Shown here: piece by piece, positions 36,462 to 45,752 of the stretch | Layout: each line of letters begins with the position of its first letter | Numbering within the stretch: the first letter of the stretch is position 1 | Program-made: the position numbers and the translations under genes | NCBI GenBank assembly: GCA_963846585.1 | Contig: CAWJWO010000007.1 | Coordinates: 248,001 to 312,000, forward strand | From: JAAUTT01 sp963846585 | GTDB lineage: Bacteria; Bacteroidota; Bacteroidia; Bacteroidales; JAAUTT01 | Reading direction: 5' to 3' | DNA: 64,000 nucleotides | Notes under the pieces: model-generated | Told to the model about the DNA's origin: nothing | Databases searched by the model: none | What the model saw: only the letters and a program-made list of their open reading frames with translations

Positions 36462-37764
36462 TATTAACGAATCACTTTTAATCCGTATCGTAAGAGGTGT
36501 TATTGGAATTGTTTTTATTATAGGGGTCTGTATTCTGTTAAGTGAAAACAAAAAAAAAATTTCCTGGAGAGTTGTAATTATTGGTATGTCAGCGCAATTT
36601 ATCCTTGGAGTAGGTGTTGTGTATATTCCTTGCTTTTATAAGACATTCGAATTTCTTGGAAAAGTATTTATTTACATATTGAATTTTTCCAAAAATGGAG
36701 CCCGGTTTGTATTTGGAGAATTGGTTGACAGTGATAAATTTGGATTCATTTTCGCATTTCAAATATTACCGGTCATAGTTTTTTTCGGGGCATTGACAGG
36801 TGCTTTATATTATTTTGGCATTATTCAGCGGATCGTGAAAATCTTTGCATATTTTTTACGGCATCTTTTGAATTTAACCGGGGCTGAAAGTGTTGCAACT
36901 TCAGCCAACATGTTTTTAGGGCAAAGTGAATCACCCTTGCTCGTGAAACCTTATCTGAATATTATGTCACGGTCCGAAATTTTCCTGATTATGTGTGCCG
37001 GAATGTCGATGCTGGCAGGTGGGGTATTGGCAGCATATATTGCGTTTCTTGGAGGAAACAATCCTGCTGAACAGTTGTTATTTGCTAAACATCTTATTGC
37101 TGCTTCAATTATGGCAGCTCCTGGTGCTATTGTTGTTTCAAAAACTATTATTCCACAAACAGAAGATGTAAATAACGATTTCAATTTTGAAAAACTGTAT
37201 AAATCCGGAAATGTTTTAAATGCTATATCAACAGGAACATCAGATGGATTAAAGCTGGCCGTAAACGTTGCTGCCATGCTGGTTGTATTTATCGGATTAA
37301 TTTCATTGTTTAACTTCTGTGCACAAAAAATTGGGGATTGGACAAATCTAAATAATTTAATTTCAGTTGCGACTATGGGAAAGTACCATACACTCTCTCT
37401 TCAGTTAATTTTAGGATATTTATTTTCGCCCATAATGTGGCTTATAGGAATATGTTCCCACGATATATTGATTGCAGGACGTTTATTGGGCGAGAAAATG
37501 ATATTAACTGAATTTATAGGATATTTGAGCCTGGCAAATCTTAAAAATACCGGAGCATTTTTACAGGAAAGATCAATCATTCTTTCCACATATTTTTTAT
37601 CCGGCTTTGCAAATATTGCATCAATTGGTATTCAAATTGCCTGTATCGGAACTTTGGCTCCTTCTAAAAAGATTTTAGTATCTCAGCTTGGTCTAAAAGC
37701 AATGATAGCAGGTACCTTGGTATCATTGCTTTCAGCTTGTTTTATCGGTATATTAATCCCTTAA
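36454..37764 (+). CDS. Concentrative nucleoside transporter (CNT/NupC family)
   Basis: A 436-residue polytopic membrane protein. N-terminal helices, then the nucleoside-recognition gate region with GAESVATSANMFLGQSESPL and the C-terminal CNT domain (ILGYLFSPIMWLIGI, LKNTGAFLQERSIILSTYFL, GFANIASIGIQIACIG). Family members import nucleosides by Na+ or H+ symport. Start at 36454 (MNNINESLLIRI), overlapping the BFN stop by 8 bp. Confidence 0.93.
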   Translation: MNNINESLLIRIVRGVIGIVFIIGVCILLSENKKKISWRVVIIGMSAQFILGVGVVYIPCFYKTFEFLGKVFIYILNFSKNGARFVFGELVDSDKFGFIFAFQILPVIVFFGALTGALYYFGIIQRIVKIFAYFLRHLLNLTGAESVATSANMFLGQSESPLLVKPYLNIMSRSEIFLIMCAGMSMLAGGVLAAYIAFLGGNNPAEQLLFAKHLIAASIMAAPGAIVVSKTIIPQTEDVNNDFNFEKLYKSGNVLNAISTGTSDGLKLAVNVAAMLVVFIGLISLFNFCAQKIGDWTNLNNLISVATMGKYHTLSLQLILGYLFSPIMWLIGICSHDILIAGRLLGEKMILTEFIGYLSLANLKNTGAFLQERSIILSTYFLSGFANIASIGIQIACIGTLAPSKKILVSQLGLKAMIAGTLVSLLSACFIGILIP

Positions 37765-37784
37765 TAATAAAATATAGCAAAACG

Positions 37785-40322
37785 GTGACCCTTTCTTACG
37801 ATGATTTAATACGGCAAAACGAGGACCTTAAATATCAAATCAAAACTCTTGAAAATAAGGTTTCAGATTTTGAAATAAGCAATAATCAACTTATTTCTTT
37901 ATTGGATAATATTCCATTCTTCATTTGGCTCAAGGACAGAAAGGGGCATTATGTTATTGTTAATAAGCAGTTTGCTGATTATTATAATTCTGATAGTGAA
38001 ACTCTTATAGGTAAAACAGATTTTGACATTTGTTCTTTAGATAATGCTATCAAATACGAATCGTCAGATAATGAAGTATTTGTTCTCAAAAAACGAAAAT
38101 CCTACCAGGATGTTGCTGAAGTTCATGGACAATTAAAATGGTCCGAAACTTATAAATCTCCAATATTTGATGAAAATGATAATGTTATAGGAATTGCAGG
38201 AATTTCGCGCGATATTACCAACAGAAAAAGTGCCGAAATAGCACTTAAGTTCAGTGAAGAAAAATACAAGGAATTAGTTACAATGCTTCCTGAAATTGTT
38301 TTTGAAACTGATTTGGAAGGAAATTTTACTTTTTTAAATCTTAAGGCATTTGAAACTTTTGGGCTTACAAATGAAGATTTTTCTAATGGAGTTAAGCTTT
38401 ATGATGTTCTGGTTCATGACGATTCCGAACGTATCCGGGAACATCTGGAACGGCTTATAAAAAATGAGCCTGTAAAAAGAGAAGAATATACGGCGATAAC
38501 CAAATCAGACACAAGGTTTCCGGTATTAATATATACAAATCTACTTATAGTTAGTGAAACCATTAATGGATTTCGTGGTGTAATGTTTGATATTACTGAT
38601 CAGCGAAATGCTGAAGACAAGGAAAAAAAATACAACCGAAACCTTGTTTTTTTATCTAATACAGCTTTAAAATTTCTTAGTTTTTCAAATGATGACGATA
38701 TCCTTATTTTTATTGGTAAAAAACTAGCCGAACTGACTAAAAATTCGATCGTGGTTGTTTCTTCCTTCAACGATATCGGGAATTCACTTTCAGTGAGATT
38801 TATCTCAGGTATAAACCGGTATCTCAATAACATCCTTCAAATATTGGGTGAAAACCCGGAGGAACTAAATATCCATCTGAATAATACTTTCAAAAGACAA
38901 ATTTTTGACCATAGCCAATCCTTATATCCAATATCAGGGGGTCTTTACAGGGCTACATTGGGACAAATCAATAAAGACAAATGTAATCAACTTGAAAAAT
39001 TATTAAAGCTTTCCAACTATTATGTTATGGGATTAATGCGTGGCGGTAATTTATACGCCGTTGTATTAATTGCTACTAAAACTAATCAGGATATTAAAGA
39101 TTTGAAGATTATTGAAACATTTCTTTATCAGGCTTCAATTTCTTTGCATAGAAAACAACTTGAAAATGAATTGATTCGTGCAAAACTTAAGGCCGAAGAA
39201 TCTGATAGATTGAAATCAGCCTTTCTGGCAAATATGTCACATGAAATCCGAACTCCTATGAATGGAATTCTTGGTATGGCTCAATTGCTTGCCATACAAG
39301 ATATTACAACGGAACAACGTAAGGAATATATAAGCCTTATAAACAGTAACAGCGATACCTTACTAAGTTTAATTGATGATATTATTGATGTTTCAAAAAT
39401 TGAGGCGGGACAAATGAAATTTTCACATAAATCATTCCGTCTTAATGCATTATTAGATCAGGTACATGCATTATTCATGTCTAGTTCTGTTTACAAATCA
39501 AAAACAGGATTAAGCCTGAATATAATAAAAAACCTGCCTGATAATTTATGTTTATATACTGATCCCGATCGTTTGCGACAAATATTGATTAACCTTATAG
39601 GTAATTCTTTAAAATTTACAGATTGTGGTTATGTAGAGTTTGGCTATTCTTTAAAGGAAGATATGCTTGAATTTTATGTTAAGGATACCGGAATTGGCAT
39701 TTCAAATGAAAAACAAAAAGTGATTTTTGACCGCTTTATTCAGGCAGATGACTCTCTTACAAGAAAATTCGGAGGATCAGGATTGGGATTGGCAATTTCA
39801 CGGGGGTTGACTGAAATACTAGGAGGTCACATATGGGTAGAATCCCAACTTCATCACGGATCAACATTTTACTTTACAATCCCTTTTATTACAAGTTTTG
39901 AGGAAGAAGAAACTATTAAAATACCTGATGACCTGATTACTGATTTTAATTGGTCTGACAGGGCAATTCTAATAGCCGAAGATGATAAGGTTAGTTTTAA
40001 ATTCCTTGAAGAAATATTTAAAAAAACAAAAGCTAAAATATATCATGCTGATAACGGACTGCAAGCCATTGAATATTGCAAAACACATCCGGATATAGAT
40101 ATAGTTTTAATGGACATTCAGTTACCAGAATTAAGCGGGTTGGATGCTACGAGGATTATAAAAAATATGCGACGGGATTTGCCTGTTATTGCCCAAACTG
40201 CCAATGCTATGTCTGAAGATAAAGAAAAATGTATCGAAGTTGGATGTGTTGATTACATAAGTAAACCTATCAATGTACCCAATTTATTCAAAAAAATTAA
40301 TAAATATATGCCCAAACACTGA
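37785..40322 (+). CDS. PAS-domain hybrid sensor histidine kinase with C-terminal receiver
   Basis: About 845 residues, without TM helices. Order: short coiled coil, PAS/PAC (LDNIPFFIWLKDRKGHYVIV), second PAS/PAC (VTMLPEIVFETDLEGNFTF), a GAF-like region (about 290-450), HisKA (LANMSHEIRTPMNGILGM), HATPase (GGSGLGLAISRGL), receiver (LIAEDDKVSF; acceptor Asp in IVLMDIQLPELSG; DYISKPIN). Like the kinase at 9411 it has no output domain. I place the start at GTG 37785; TTG 37737 is in frame but inside nupC. The stop is followed by a GATGAGGT repeat. Confidence 0.9.
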   Translation: MTLSYDDLIRQNEDLKYQIKTLENKVSDFEISNNQLISLLDNIPFFIWLKDRKGHYVIVNKQFADYYNSDSETLIGKTDFDICSLDNAIKYESSDNEVFVLKKRKSYQDVAEVHGQLKWSETYKSPIFDENDNVIGIAGISRDITNRKSAEIALKFSEEKYKELVTMLPEIVFETDLEGNFTFLNLKAFETFGLTNEDFSNGVKLYDVLVHDDSERIREHLERLIKNEPVKREEYTAITKSDTRFPVLIYTNLLIVSETINGFRGVMFDITDQRNAEDKEKKYNRNLVFLSNTALKFLSFSNDDDILIFIGKKLAELTKNSIVVVSSFNDIGNSLSVRFISGINRYLNNILQILGENPEELNIHLNNTFKRQIFDHSQSLYPISGGLYRATLGQINKDKCNQLEKLLKLSNYYVMGLMRGGNLYAVVLIATKTNQDIKDLKIIETFLYQASISLHRKQLENELIRAKLKAEESDRLKSAFLANMSHEIRTPMNGILGMAQLLAIQDITTEQRKEYISLINSNSDTLLSLIDDIIDVSKIEAGQMKFSHKSFRLNALLDQVHALFMSSSVYKSKTGLSLNIIKNLPDNLCLYTDPDRLRQILINLIGNSLKFTDCGYVEFGYSLKEDMLEFYVKDTGIGISNEKQKVIFDRFIQADDSLTRKFGGSGLGLAISRGLTEILGGHIWVESQLHHGSTFYFTIPFITSFEEEETIKIPDDLITDFNWSDRAILIAEDDKVSFKFLEEIFKKTKAKIYHADNGLQAIEYCKTHPDIDIVLMDIQLPELSGLDATRIIKNMRRDLPVIAQTANAMSEDKEKCIEVGCVDYISKPINVPNLFKKINKYMPKH

Positions 40323-40323
40323 G

Positions 40324-40377
40324 TAAGGTGATGAGGTGATGAGGTAGAATAACAATATTCAATATTCAATAATCAAT
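40324..40377. repeat. GTGATGAG and CAATATT arrays
   Basis: AAGGTGATGAGGTGATGAGG at 40325-40344 follows the kinase stop; CAATATT/CAATAAT heptamers at 40353-40377 run into the ATG of the glycosyltransferase. Confidence 0.85.
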
Positions 40378-41478
40378 ATGATTATTATAGTTATTTGTAC
40401 AAGTATTGCTTATATTTTATTAATAACAATATTTTGGATCGGCTGGGAAAGGCTTATCCATTATAATTACTCCTCAACTGATTGTTCTACCTTCGTTTCA
40501 GTAATTATTCCCATGAGAAACGAAGAAACAAACATAAAAAATTTACTAAGTTATCTTCTTTTACAAAATTATCCTCACAATCTATTTGAAATCATTGTAA
40601 TTGATGATCATTCAAGCGATAACTCCTTACAGGAAGCTTTAAACATTAAAAGTAACATTATTAGAACTATTATTCTACCTGAAGGGTTAACCGGCAAGAA
40701 AAAAGCTATCCAATATGGTATTGATCAATCAAACGGTGATCTGATTTTAACTTGTGACGCTGATTGTGTTATTACTAACAATTGGATAGTATCCCATGTT
40801 TCTTATCATGAAAAATTCAGCCCTGTAATGCTTTCAGGCCCTGTATCCGGAATTTATAACCATGGATTTTCCAAAATTCAATCCCTTGAAATGTTCGGAT
40901 TAATGGGATCAACAGCAGGTGCAGCCGCATTAAGCCATAATATTATGTGCAATGGAGCAAATCTTTCATTTAAAAAAGAAATTTATCCTGAAATAAGACA
41001 AATTTATAATCACAATATAAGCTCAGGTGATGATATGTTTATCCTGCAACAATTAAAAAAAAAATACAGGACAAGAATTCATTTTATAAAATCAGCAGGG
41101 AGCGTTGTACGGACAAAACTTGCTGATTCCCTTTATTGCTTTCTGCAACAACGTCTGCGTTGGTCGCGTAAGGCCGTTTATTACAGTGATCCGGATATTA
41201 TTGCAAGCGGTTTTATAATTTTGTTTACCAATATATTACTATTAACAACATTTTTTATTGGTATAATAACATCAAACTTTCATGGTTTTTTTATTTTATT
41301 TATCTCTAAATTGCTAATAGATTTCTTATTCCTGTATCGTGTAACCAGGTTCTTTGATGAGGTACGACTTATGGTGTGGTATCCTGTGGCACAATGTTTT
41401 TATTTTTTATATGTGTGTATTACTGTAATTTTATCATTCATATGTACAACAAGATGGAAAGAACGTACCATAAAATAG
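40378..41478 (+). CDS. Family 2 glycosyltransferase, membrane-anchored
   Basis: A 366-residue GT-A enzyme. N-terminal TM helix (IIIVICTSIAYILLITIFWI), then VSVIIPMRNEE-type start (FVSVIIPMRNEETNIKN), IVIDDHSSDNS, the DxD in ILTCDADCVITNN, acceptor region GDDMFILQQLKKKY, and QQRLRWSRKAVYY (Q/RxxRW). Three C-terminal TM helices (about 278-360). It probably builds a cell-surface polysaccharide or glycolipid. No cluster partners adjacent. Confidence 0.88.
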   Translation: MIIIVICTSIAYILLITIFWIGWERLIHYNYSSTDCSTFVSVIIPMRNEETNIKNLLSYLLLQNYPHNLFEIIVIDDHSSDNSLQEALNIKSNIIRTIILPEGLTGKKKAIQYGIDQSNGDLILTCDADCVITNNWIVSHVSYHEKFSPVMLSGPVSGIYNHGFSKIQSLEMFGLMGSTAGAAALSHNIMCNGANLSFKKEIYPEIRQIYNHNISSGDDMFILQQLKKKYRTRIHFIKSAGSVVRTKLADSLYCFLQQRLRWSRKAVYYSDPDIIASGFIILFTNILLLTTFFIGIITSNFHGFFILFISKLLIDFLFLYRVTRFFDEVRLMVWYPVAQCFYFLYVCITVILSFICTTRWKERTIK

Positions 41479-41479
41479 T

Positions 41480-41720
41480 CGCAAGTAGTTAATTCGTAAG
41501 TCGTAAGTTATTAGTATTTTAATAAGACCCTTTATGATTTAAATTGAATGAAACATTAATTATTATTTATAAATTGTAGTTAATCCTCTGTGTATATGTG
41601 TATAATTTAAATTTATAATTATGAGCCACTTAACATCATTTTACTCAAGACTTAAGACCTACAACTTACAACTTTTTATTACTATTTTCTTACGACTAAC
41701 GTCTTACGACTTACGACTCT
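41480..41720. repeat. CGTAAGT heptamer arms spanning a gene start
   Basis: CGTAAGTCGTAAGTTATTAG at 41498-41517 faces the complementary CTTACGACTAACGTCTTACG with further ACTTACGAC units (41689-41719). A second complementary pair (AAGACTTAAGACCTACAACT, 41648-41667) is nested. The right arm is inside the reading frame of the GH127-like gene. Confidence 0.8.
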
Positions 41721-43768
41721 TAAATAGATATATTGTGATTTTTATTTTTAATGCTACTATTTTTATTTCATGTATTAATAAAAAAGAAGAAAGGACAGTA
41801 CAATACTATGGCCAGTTTAAATCAATTCCGGCCAATGCAATTGCACCAGGGGGATGGATCAGACAGTACCTTATTAATCAACGAAACGGGTTAACAGGTC
41901 ATCTGGAAAATGCAGGGTATCCGTTCAATACTGCAGGTTGGGCTGCTGATAGTATTATTGGAAATAATAGTATTGAAAAATGGTGGCCTTATGAACAAAA
42001 TGGTTATTGGATAGATGGAATGATCCGTTGCGGATTATTATTAAAAGACACTTTTCTGTTAAATAAAGCACGTAAGAGTATATATTATGTAATGAACCAT
42101 CCCGATAAAAACGGATTTTTAGGCCCTAAATATTATACCCTTGACAAATGGGTATATGTCGTGTTCTTCAGGGCGTGGATGGCAGAATATGAAGCCACCA
42201 AAAACCCGGCTATTTTAGCTGCTGTTAAAAAACATTATCTCAATAATCGTTATGCATATACCGGTATAAGGGAATCAGTTAACATAGAGAATATGTTATG
42301 GGTATATTACGAATCAAAAGATACTGCCCTGCTAAATTATGCAAAGGAAATATATAAGAATTCTAATGTGCTTAATAAAAATACTCAAGTGTCCGATGTT
42401 GCTTTTTTAAAGGATAGTACTCCTTCAGGTGAACATGGAGTTACATATTTGGAAAAATCAAAACTTGGTGCCATTTTATATTTATATACCGGCGATAGCT
42501 TATATCTGAAACCCAGCATTGCAGCTTTCAGAAAGCTTGACAAGTATAACATGTTGGTTGATGGCGTAAATGTTTCTTCGGAGCATTTACAACTACCAAC
42601 TACTCAGGAGTCACATGAAATTTGTGATATTTCCGATTACACATGGAATATCTCTTATTTATTAAAAGCTACCGGTAATGCTGCTTATGCTGATAAAATT
42701 GAAAGAGCTGCTTTTAATGCTGCCCCGGGTTCCGTTACAAAAGATTTTAAAGCATTGCAATATTTCTCCGCTCCTAACCAGGTAATTGCGGCAAGAAATA
42801 GTAATATACGAGATGGAGGCGGAACCATGCGTTATGCTCCAAACCCCGGAACCGAATGTTGCCCGGGAAACGTAAACAGGATGATGCCCAATTTTTTAAT
42901 TAATTCATGGATGACCGATGGAAATAGCGGGCTTGTAGCAGCAATGTACGCACCATCAACAGTAACATATCCTTTAGGGGAACATAAAACTAATGTTACC
43001 GTTGTTGAAGATACCTATTATCCTTTTTCGGATACAATAAATTTTATTTTTCATTTAGAAAATAAAAACAAATTCAGTTTTTATGTAAGGATACCGGGAT
43101 GGTGTAATAATGCTCACATACTTGTAAACGGAGCTGAGTTAAATCAAAAAATCAGACCGTCGGAATATATTAAGATAATGCGAAAATATAAAGAAGGTGA
43201 TATAGTTAAGGTGATTTTGCCTTCTGATTTTTCATTAACCCCGGGACCTGAAAATGGTATTTCTGTTGAAAGGGGCCCGCTGATATATTCATTAAGGATT
43301 CAGGAGTACTGGAAAGTTGATAGTTTGGACAAACGATCCAATTATGACTTTCCTGCCTATGAGTTGTTTGCTAAAAGTCCCTGGAATTATGCATTGCACT
43401 TTAGTAAGGAAAATATTAATAAACAAATAAAAGTGAAAAATAAAGCATATTCACTTAATCCATGGAGTATAGAAAATGCACCTGTTGAATTAAAAGTTCC
43501 TTCCAGTTTGGTCAATGGCTGGACCCTGGAAAAGAAAAATGAAATGAAATTTGAACACTGGACCGTTGAACGGGACAAAGGTGGTAAAGTACTACGTTGG
43601 TATATTGATGATTCCGGAATAAAAAAGGGCCTTTGGTTATTTTCACCTTTACTGCCTGAGGCAGCGCTGTTAAATAGAGAGTCTGCCAATAAGACAGATA
43701 CGGTAACCCTTGTACCTTATGGTTGCAGTAAATTAAGGATTACTGTTTTCCCCGTGATAAATCAATAA
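41621..43768 (+). CDS. GH127/DUF1680-like glycoside hydrolase, lipoprotein
   Basis: A 715-residue secreted protein matching the beta-L-arabinofuranosidase (DUF1680) family: PYEQNGYWIDGMIRCGLLL, ATTQ..HEICDISDYTWN-type segment (TQESHEICDISDYTWN) and GTECCPGNVNRMMPN, the last holding the paired Cys that in characterised GH127 enzymes bind zinc. C-terminal beta domains follow. Lipobox TIFISC is at residue 50: the first 33 residues are translated CGTAAGT-type repeat, so the native start was probably nearer the signal peptide (RYIVIFIFNATIFISC), although no good ATG is there. It is an isolated CAZyme without SusC/D partners. Confidence 0.8.
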   Translation: MSHLTSFYSRLKTYNLQLFITIFLRLTSYDLRLLNRYIVIFIFNATIFISCINKKEERTVQYYGQFKSIPANAIAPGGWIRQYLINQRNGLTGHLENAGYPFNTAGWAADSIIGNNSIEKWWPYEQNGYWIDGMIRCGLLLKDTFLLNKARKSIYYVMNHPDKNGFLGPKYYTLDKWVYVVFFRAWMAEYEATKNPAILAAVKKHYLNNRYAYTGIRESVNIENMLWVYYESKDTALLNYAKEIYKNSNVLNKNTQVSDVAFLKDSTPSGEHGVTYLEKSKLGAILYLYTGDSLYLKPSIAAFRKLDKYNMLVDGVNVSSEHLQLPTTQESHEICDISDYTWNISYLLKATGNAAYADKIERAAFNAAPGSVTKDFKALQYFSAPNQVIAARNSNIRDGGGTMRYAPNPGTECCPGNVNRMMPNFLINSWMTDGNSGLVAAMYAPSTVTYPLGEHKTNVTVVEDTYYPFSDTINFIFHLENKNKFSFYVRIPGWCNNAHILVNGAELNQKIRPSEYIKIMRKYKEGDIVKVILPSDFSLTPGPENGISVERGPLIYSLRIQEYWKVDSLDKRSNYDFPAYELFAKSPWNYALHFSKENINKQIKVKNKAYSLNPWSIENAPVELKVPSSLVNGWTLEKKNEMKFEHWTVERDKGGKVLRWYIDDSGIKKGLWLFSPLLPEAALLNRESANKTDTVTLVPYGCSKLRITVFPVINQ

Positions 43769-43985
43769 GTGCATAGTGCCTGGTGAATAGTGCATTGTGC
43801 TTAGTGCTTAGTTATTCCTTTCAAGTAGGTGAATTTTTAATATTAATATTTAATGTTATTAAGATGTGTATCCGAAGCACTATTAATGAATAATTTATTA
43901 TTTTGTCTAAAAACGGTTATTAATAATGTAGATATAATGTTTATCACTAAGCACTAAGCACTAACAACTAAGCACTAAGCACTAT
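43767..43985. repeat. TAGTGCT / AGCACTA arms with AT-rich centre
   Basis: TAGTGCT-type units at 43767-43812 begin at the GH127 stop codon; complementary AGCACTA units at 43945-43985 end one base before the ATG of the permease. About 130 bp of AT-rich sequence lies between. Confidence 0.9.
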
Positions 43986-45170
43986 ATGCATGGTTTTATC
44001 AAAATAATGTCAAAAAACAGTTTGTCATTAATTGGTTTTGTTATAATTGGAATAATGGTAATTGTTGCCATTCCCGGATACCTGATTGTACCAGATAAAA
44101 CTCCGTTTTCAAATGAACAGAACTTGTCAATAGCAGCAAAACCTCCAATGTTCAGAGTAAAAATGATCTCCATCAGAAAGAACAGGCTTTTTGCATCCCC
44201 CTCTTTTTTAAATATTATGTTGTTTGGCAAAGAATCTCCGTACAATTATATACCTGTTGATTCTTTCAGGTTTAAAGGTGATTCTATAATTATTAATGAA
44301 TATTCAAATTCCGGGATAGACGGACTGTTACAGACAAAATTTCATCTTGTAAATGCTGTTTTCACTAATAAAGATAAAGAAAAATTAAATAAAGATAAGT
44401 CGGGTAATTATCATTTTACCGATTTAACCGGGGAAAAAATAATTGTTTCTCCAACATATCTCAGACAATATATTATTGAAAAACAAATTAAAGAAAAAAC
44501 CTATATATTAGGTACCGACAGGTTTGGACGCGATATGTTAAGCAGGATGATTATTGGTACACGTGTATCATTATCTGTTGGATTAATCTCGGTATTTATA
44601 TCGCTTTTAATTGGAATTCCATTGGGATTAACAGCAGGCTATTATAAAGGCATAGTGGATTCGGGAATTTCATGGATTGTGAACATAGTTTGGTCAGTAC
44701 CTTCCCTGTTGATGGCCTTAAGTATTACATTAATACTTGGGAAAGGATTCTGGCAGGTTTTTCTTGCTATAGGACTTACCATGTGGGTTGAAGTTGCAAG
44801 GGTAGTTCGTGGCCAGGTCCTTGCTATTCGTGAGAAAGAATACATTGAAGCAGCCAGGGTACTTGGGTTTTCAGACTTCAGAATATTATTCAGGCATATA
44901 TTGCCTAACATTATTGCACCAATTGTAATTATCTCAGCTGGTAATTTTGCCTCGGCTATTTTAATTGAAGCAGGACTGAGTTTTCTTGGTATTGGCATCC
45001 AGCCACCTGTTCCTTCCTGGGGTAATATGATCAAGGATCATTACGCTTATATTATTCTGGATAAACCATTTTTGGCAATTCTGCCAGGTGTTGCTATCAT
45101 GTTAATGGTACTGGCATTTAATTTTATAGGTAATGGGTTACGGGATGCTTTTGATACAAGGATGAAGTGA
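43986..45170 (+). CDS. OppC/DppC-type ABC transporter permease
   Basis: A 394-residue inner-membrane subunit of a peptide/nickel-type importer. One N-terminal TM helix (about 13-33), an unusually long extracytoplasmic stretch (about 35-165), then TDRFGRDMLSRMIIGTRVSL and five TM helices with the EAA loop EAARVLGFSDFRILFRHILP. No OppB, ATPase or binding-protein gene is adjacent, so it must work with subunits encoded elsewhere, as is frequent in Bacteroidota. Confidence 0.88.
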   Translation: MHGFIKIMSKNSLSLIGFVIIGIMVIVAIPGYLIVPDKTPFSNEQNLSIAAKPPMFRVKMISIRKNRLFASPSFLNIMLFGKESPYNYIPVDSFRFKGDSIIINEYSNSGIDGLLQTKFHLVNAVFTNKDKEKLNKDKSGNYHFTDLTGEKIIVSPTYLRQYIIEKQIKEKTYILGTDRFGRDMLSRMIIGTRVSLSVGLISVFISLLIGIPLGLTAGYYKGIVDSGISWIVNIVWSVPSLLMALSITLILGKGFWQVFLAIGLTMWVEVARVVRGQVLAIREKEYIEAARVLGFSDFRILFRHILPNIIAPIVIISAGNFASAILIEAGLSFLGIGIQPPVPSWGNMIKDHYAYIILDKPFLAILPGVAIMLMVLAFNFIGNGLRDAFDTRMK

Positions 45171-45183
45171 TTAGTAATTTTTT

Positions 45184-45214
45184 TTTGTTCTTGTCACAAA
45201 ATTTTATAATTTTG
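45184..45214 (+). promoter_or_regulatory. Bacteroidota promoter for rimP-nusA-infB
   Basis: TTTG (45184-45187), exactly 19 bases, TAATTTTG (45207-45214): a perfect TTTG-N19-TAnnTTTG match. Predicted transcription start is about 45221, giving a leader of about 47 bases that includes a strong hairpin. Confidence 0.75.
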
Positions 45215-45233
45215 CGCAGGTTTTGATTGAATT

Positions 45234-45264
45234 TAGGGGACAAATGTCCCCTATTTTATTATTT
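45234..45264 (+). promoter_or_regulatory. Leader hairpin with U-rich tail before rimP (candidate attenuator)
   Basis: TAGGGGACA (45234-45242) and TGTCCCCTA (45245-45253) form a near-perfect palindrome followed by TTTTATTATTTT, ending just before the rimP start codon at 45268. It looks like a rho-independent terminator placed between promoter and first gene. Confidence 0.6.
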
Positions 45265-45267
45265 TAT

Positions 45268-45732
45268 ATGATCCAGAAAAATCACATTAAAGATATTTTA
45301 TCAAACCTGATTAACGGTACCGAACTATTTCCGGTAGATATAATAATAAAGCCAGGAAACAACATTACAGTTTTGGTTGACAGTATAAATGGGATTACAA
45401 TAGACGAAATCGCTATACTTAGCAAATCCATTGATTCAATCCTCAACAGGGATGCAGAAGATTTTGAACTGGAAGTATCATCTCCGGGACTTTCACATCC
45501 CTTTAAAGTAAGTAAGCAATACTATAAAAACATTGGCCACGATGTAGAAATTTTAATTAATAATGGGCAAAAATATATAGGTAAATTATTATCAGTAAAT
45601 ACTGAGTATTTTACAGTTGAAATTGAAACAAAAATTAAAACTGAAGGCAGGAAAAAACCTGAAATTATAGTAACACAACAACAATTTAAATATGATGAAG
45701 TTAAATCGACAAAAATTGTGATTGGCTTTTAA
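45268..45732 (+). CDS. rimP: Ribosome maturation factor RimP
   Basis: A 154-residue 30S assembly factor. Start at ATG 45268 (MIQKNHIKDILSNLINGTEL); the open frame reaches back to 45223 but would then be translated through the leader hairpin. EDFELEVSSPGLSHPFKVSKQ is the diagnostic RimP segment, and the C-terminal SH3-like domain follows. First gene of the classical rimP-nusA-infB operon. Confidence 0.92.
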   Translation: MIQKNHIKDILSNLINGTELFPVDIIIKPGNNITVLVDSINGITIDEIAILSKSIDSILNRDAEDFELEVSSPGLSHPFKVSKQYYKNIGHDVEILINNGQKYIGKLLSVNTEYFTVEIETKIKTEGRKKPEIIVTQQQFKYDEVKSTKIVIGF

Positions 45733-45752
45733 TCGATAAACAGAATTTTAAA

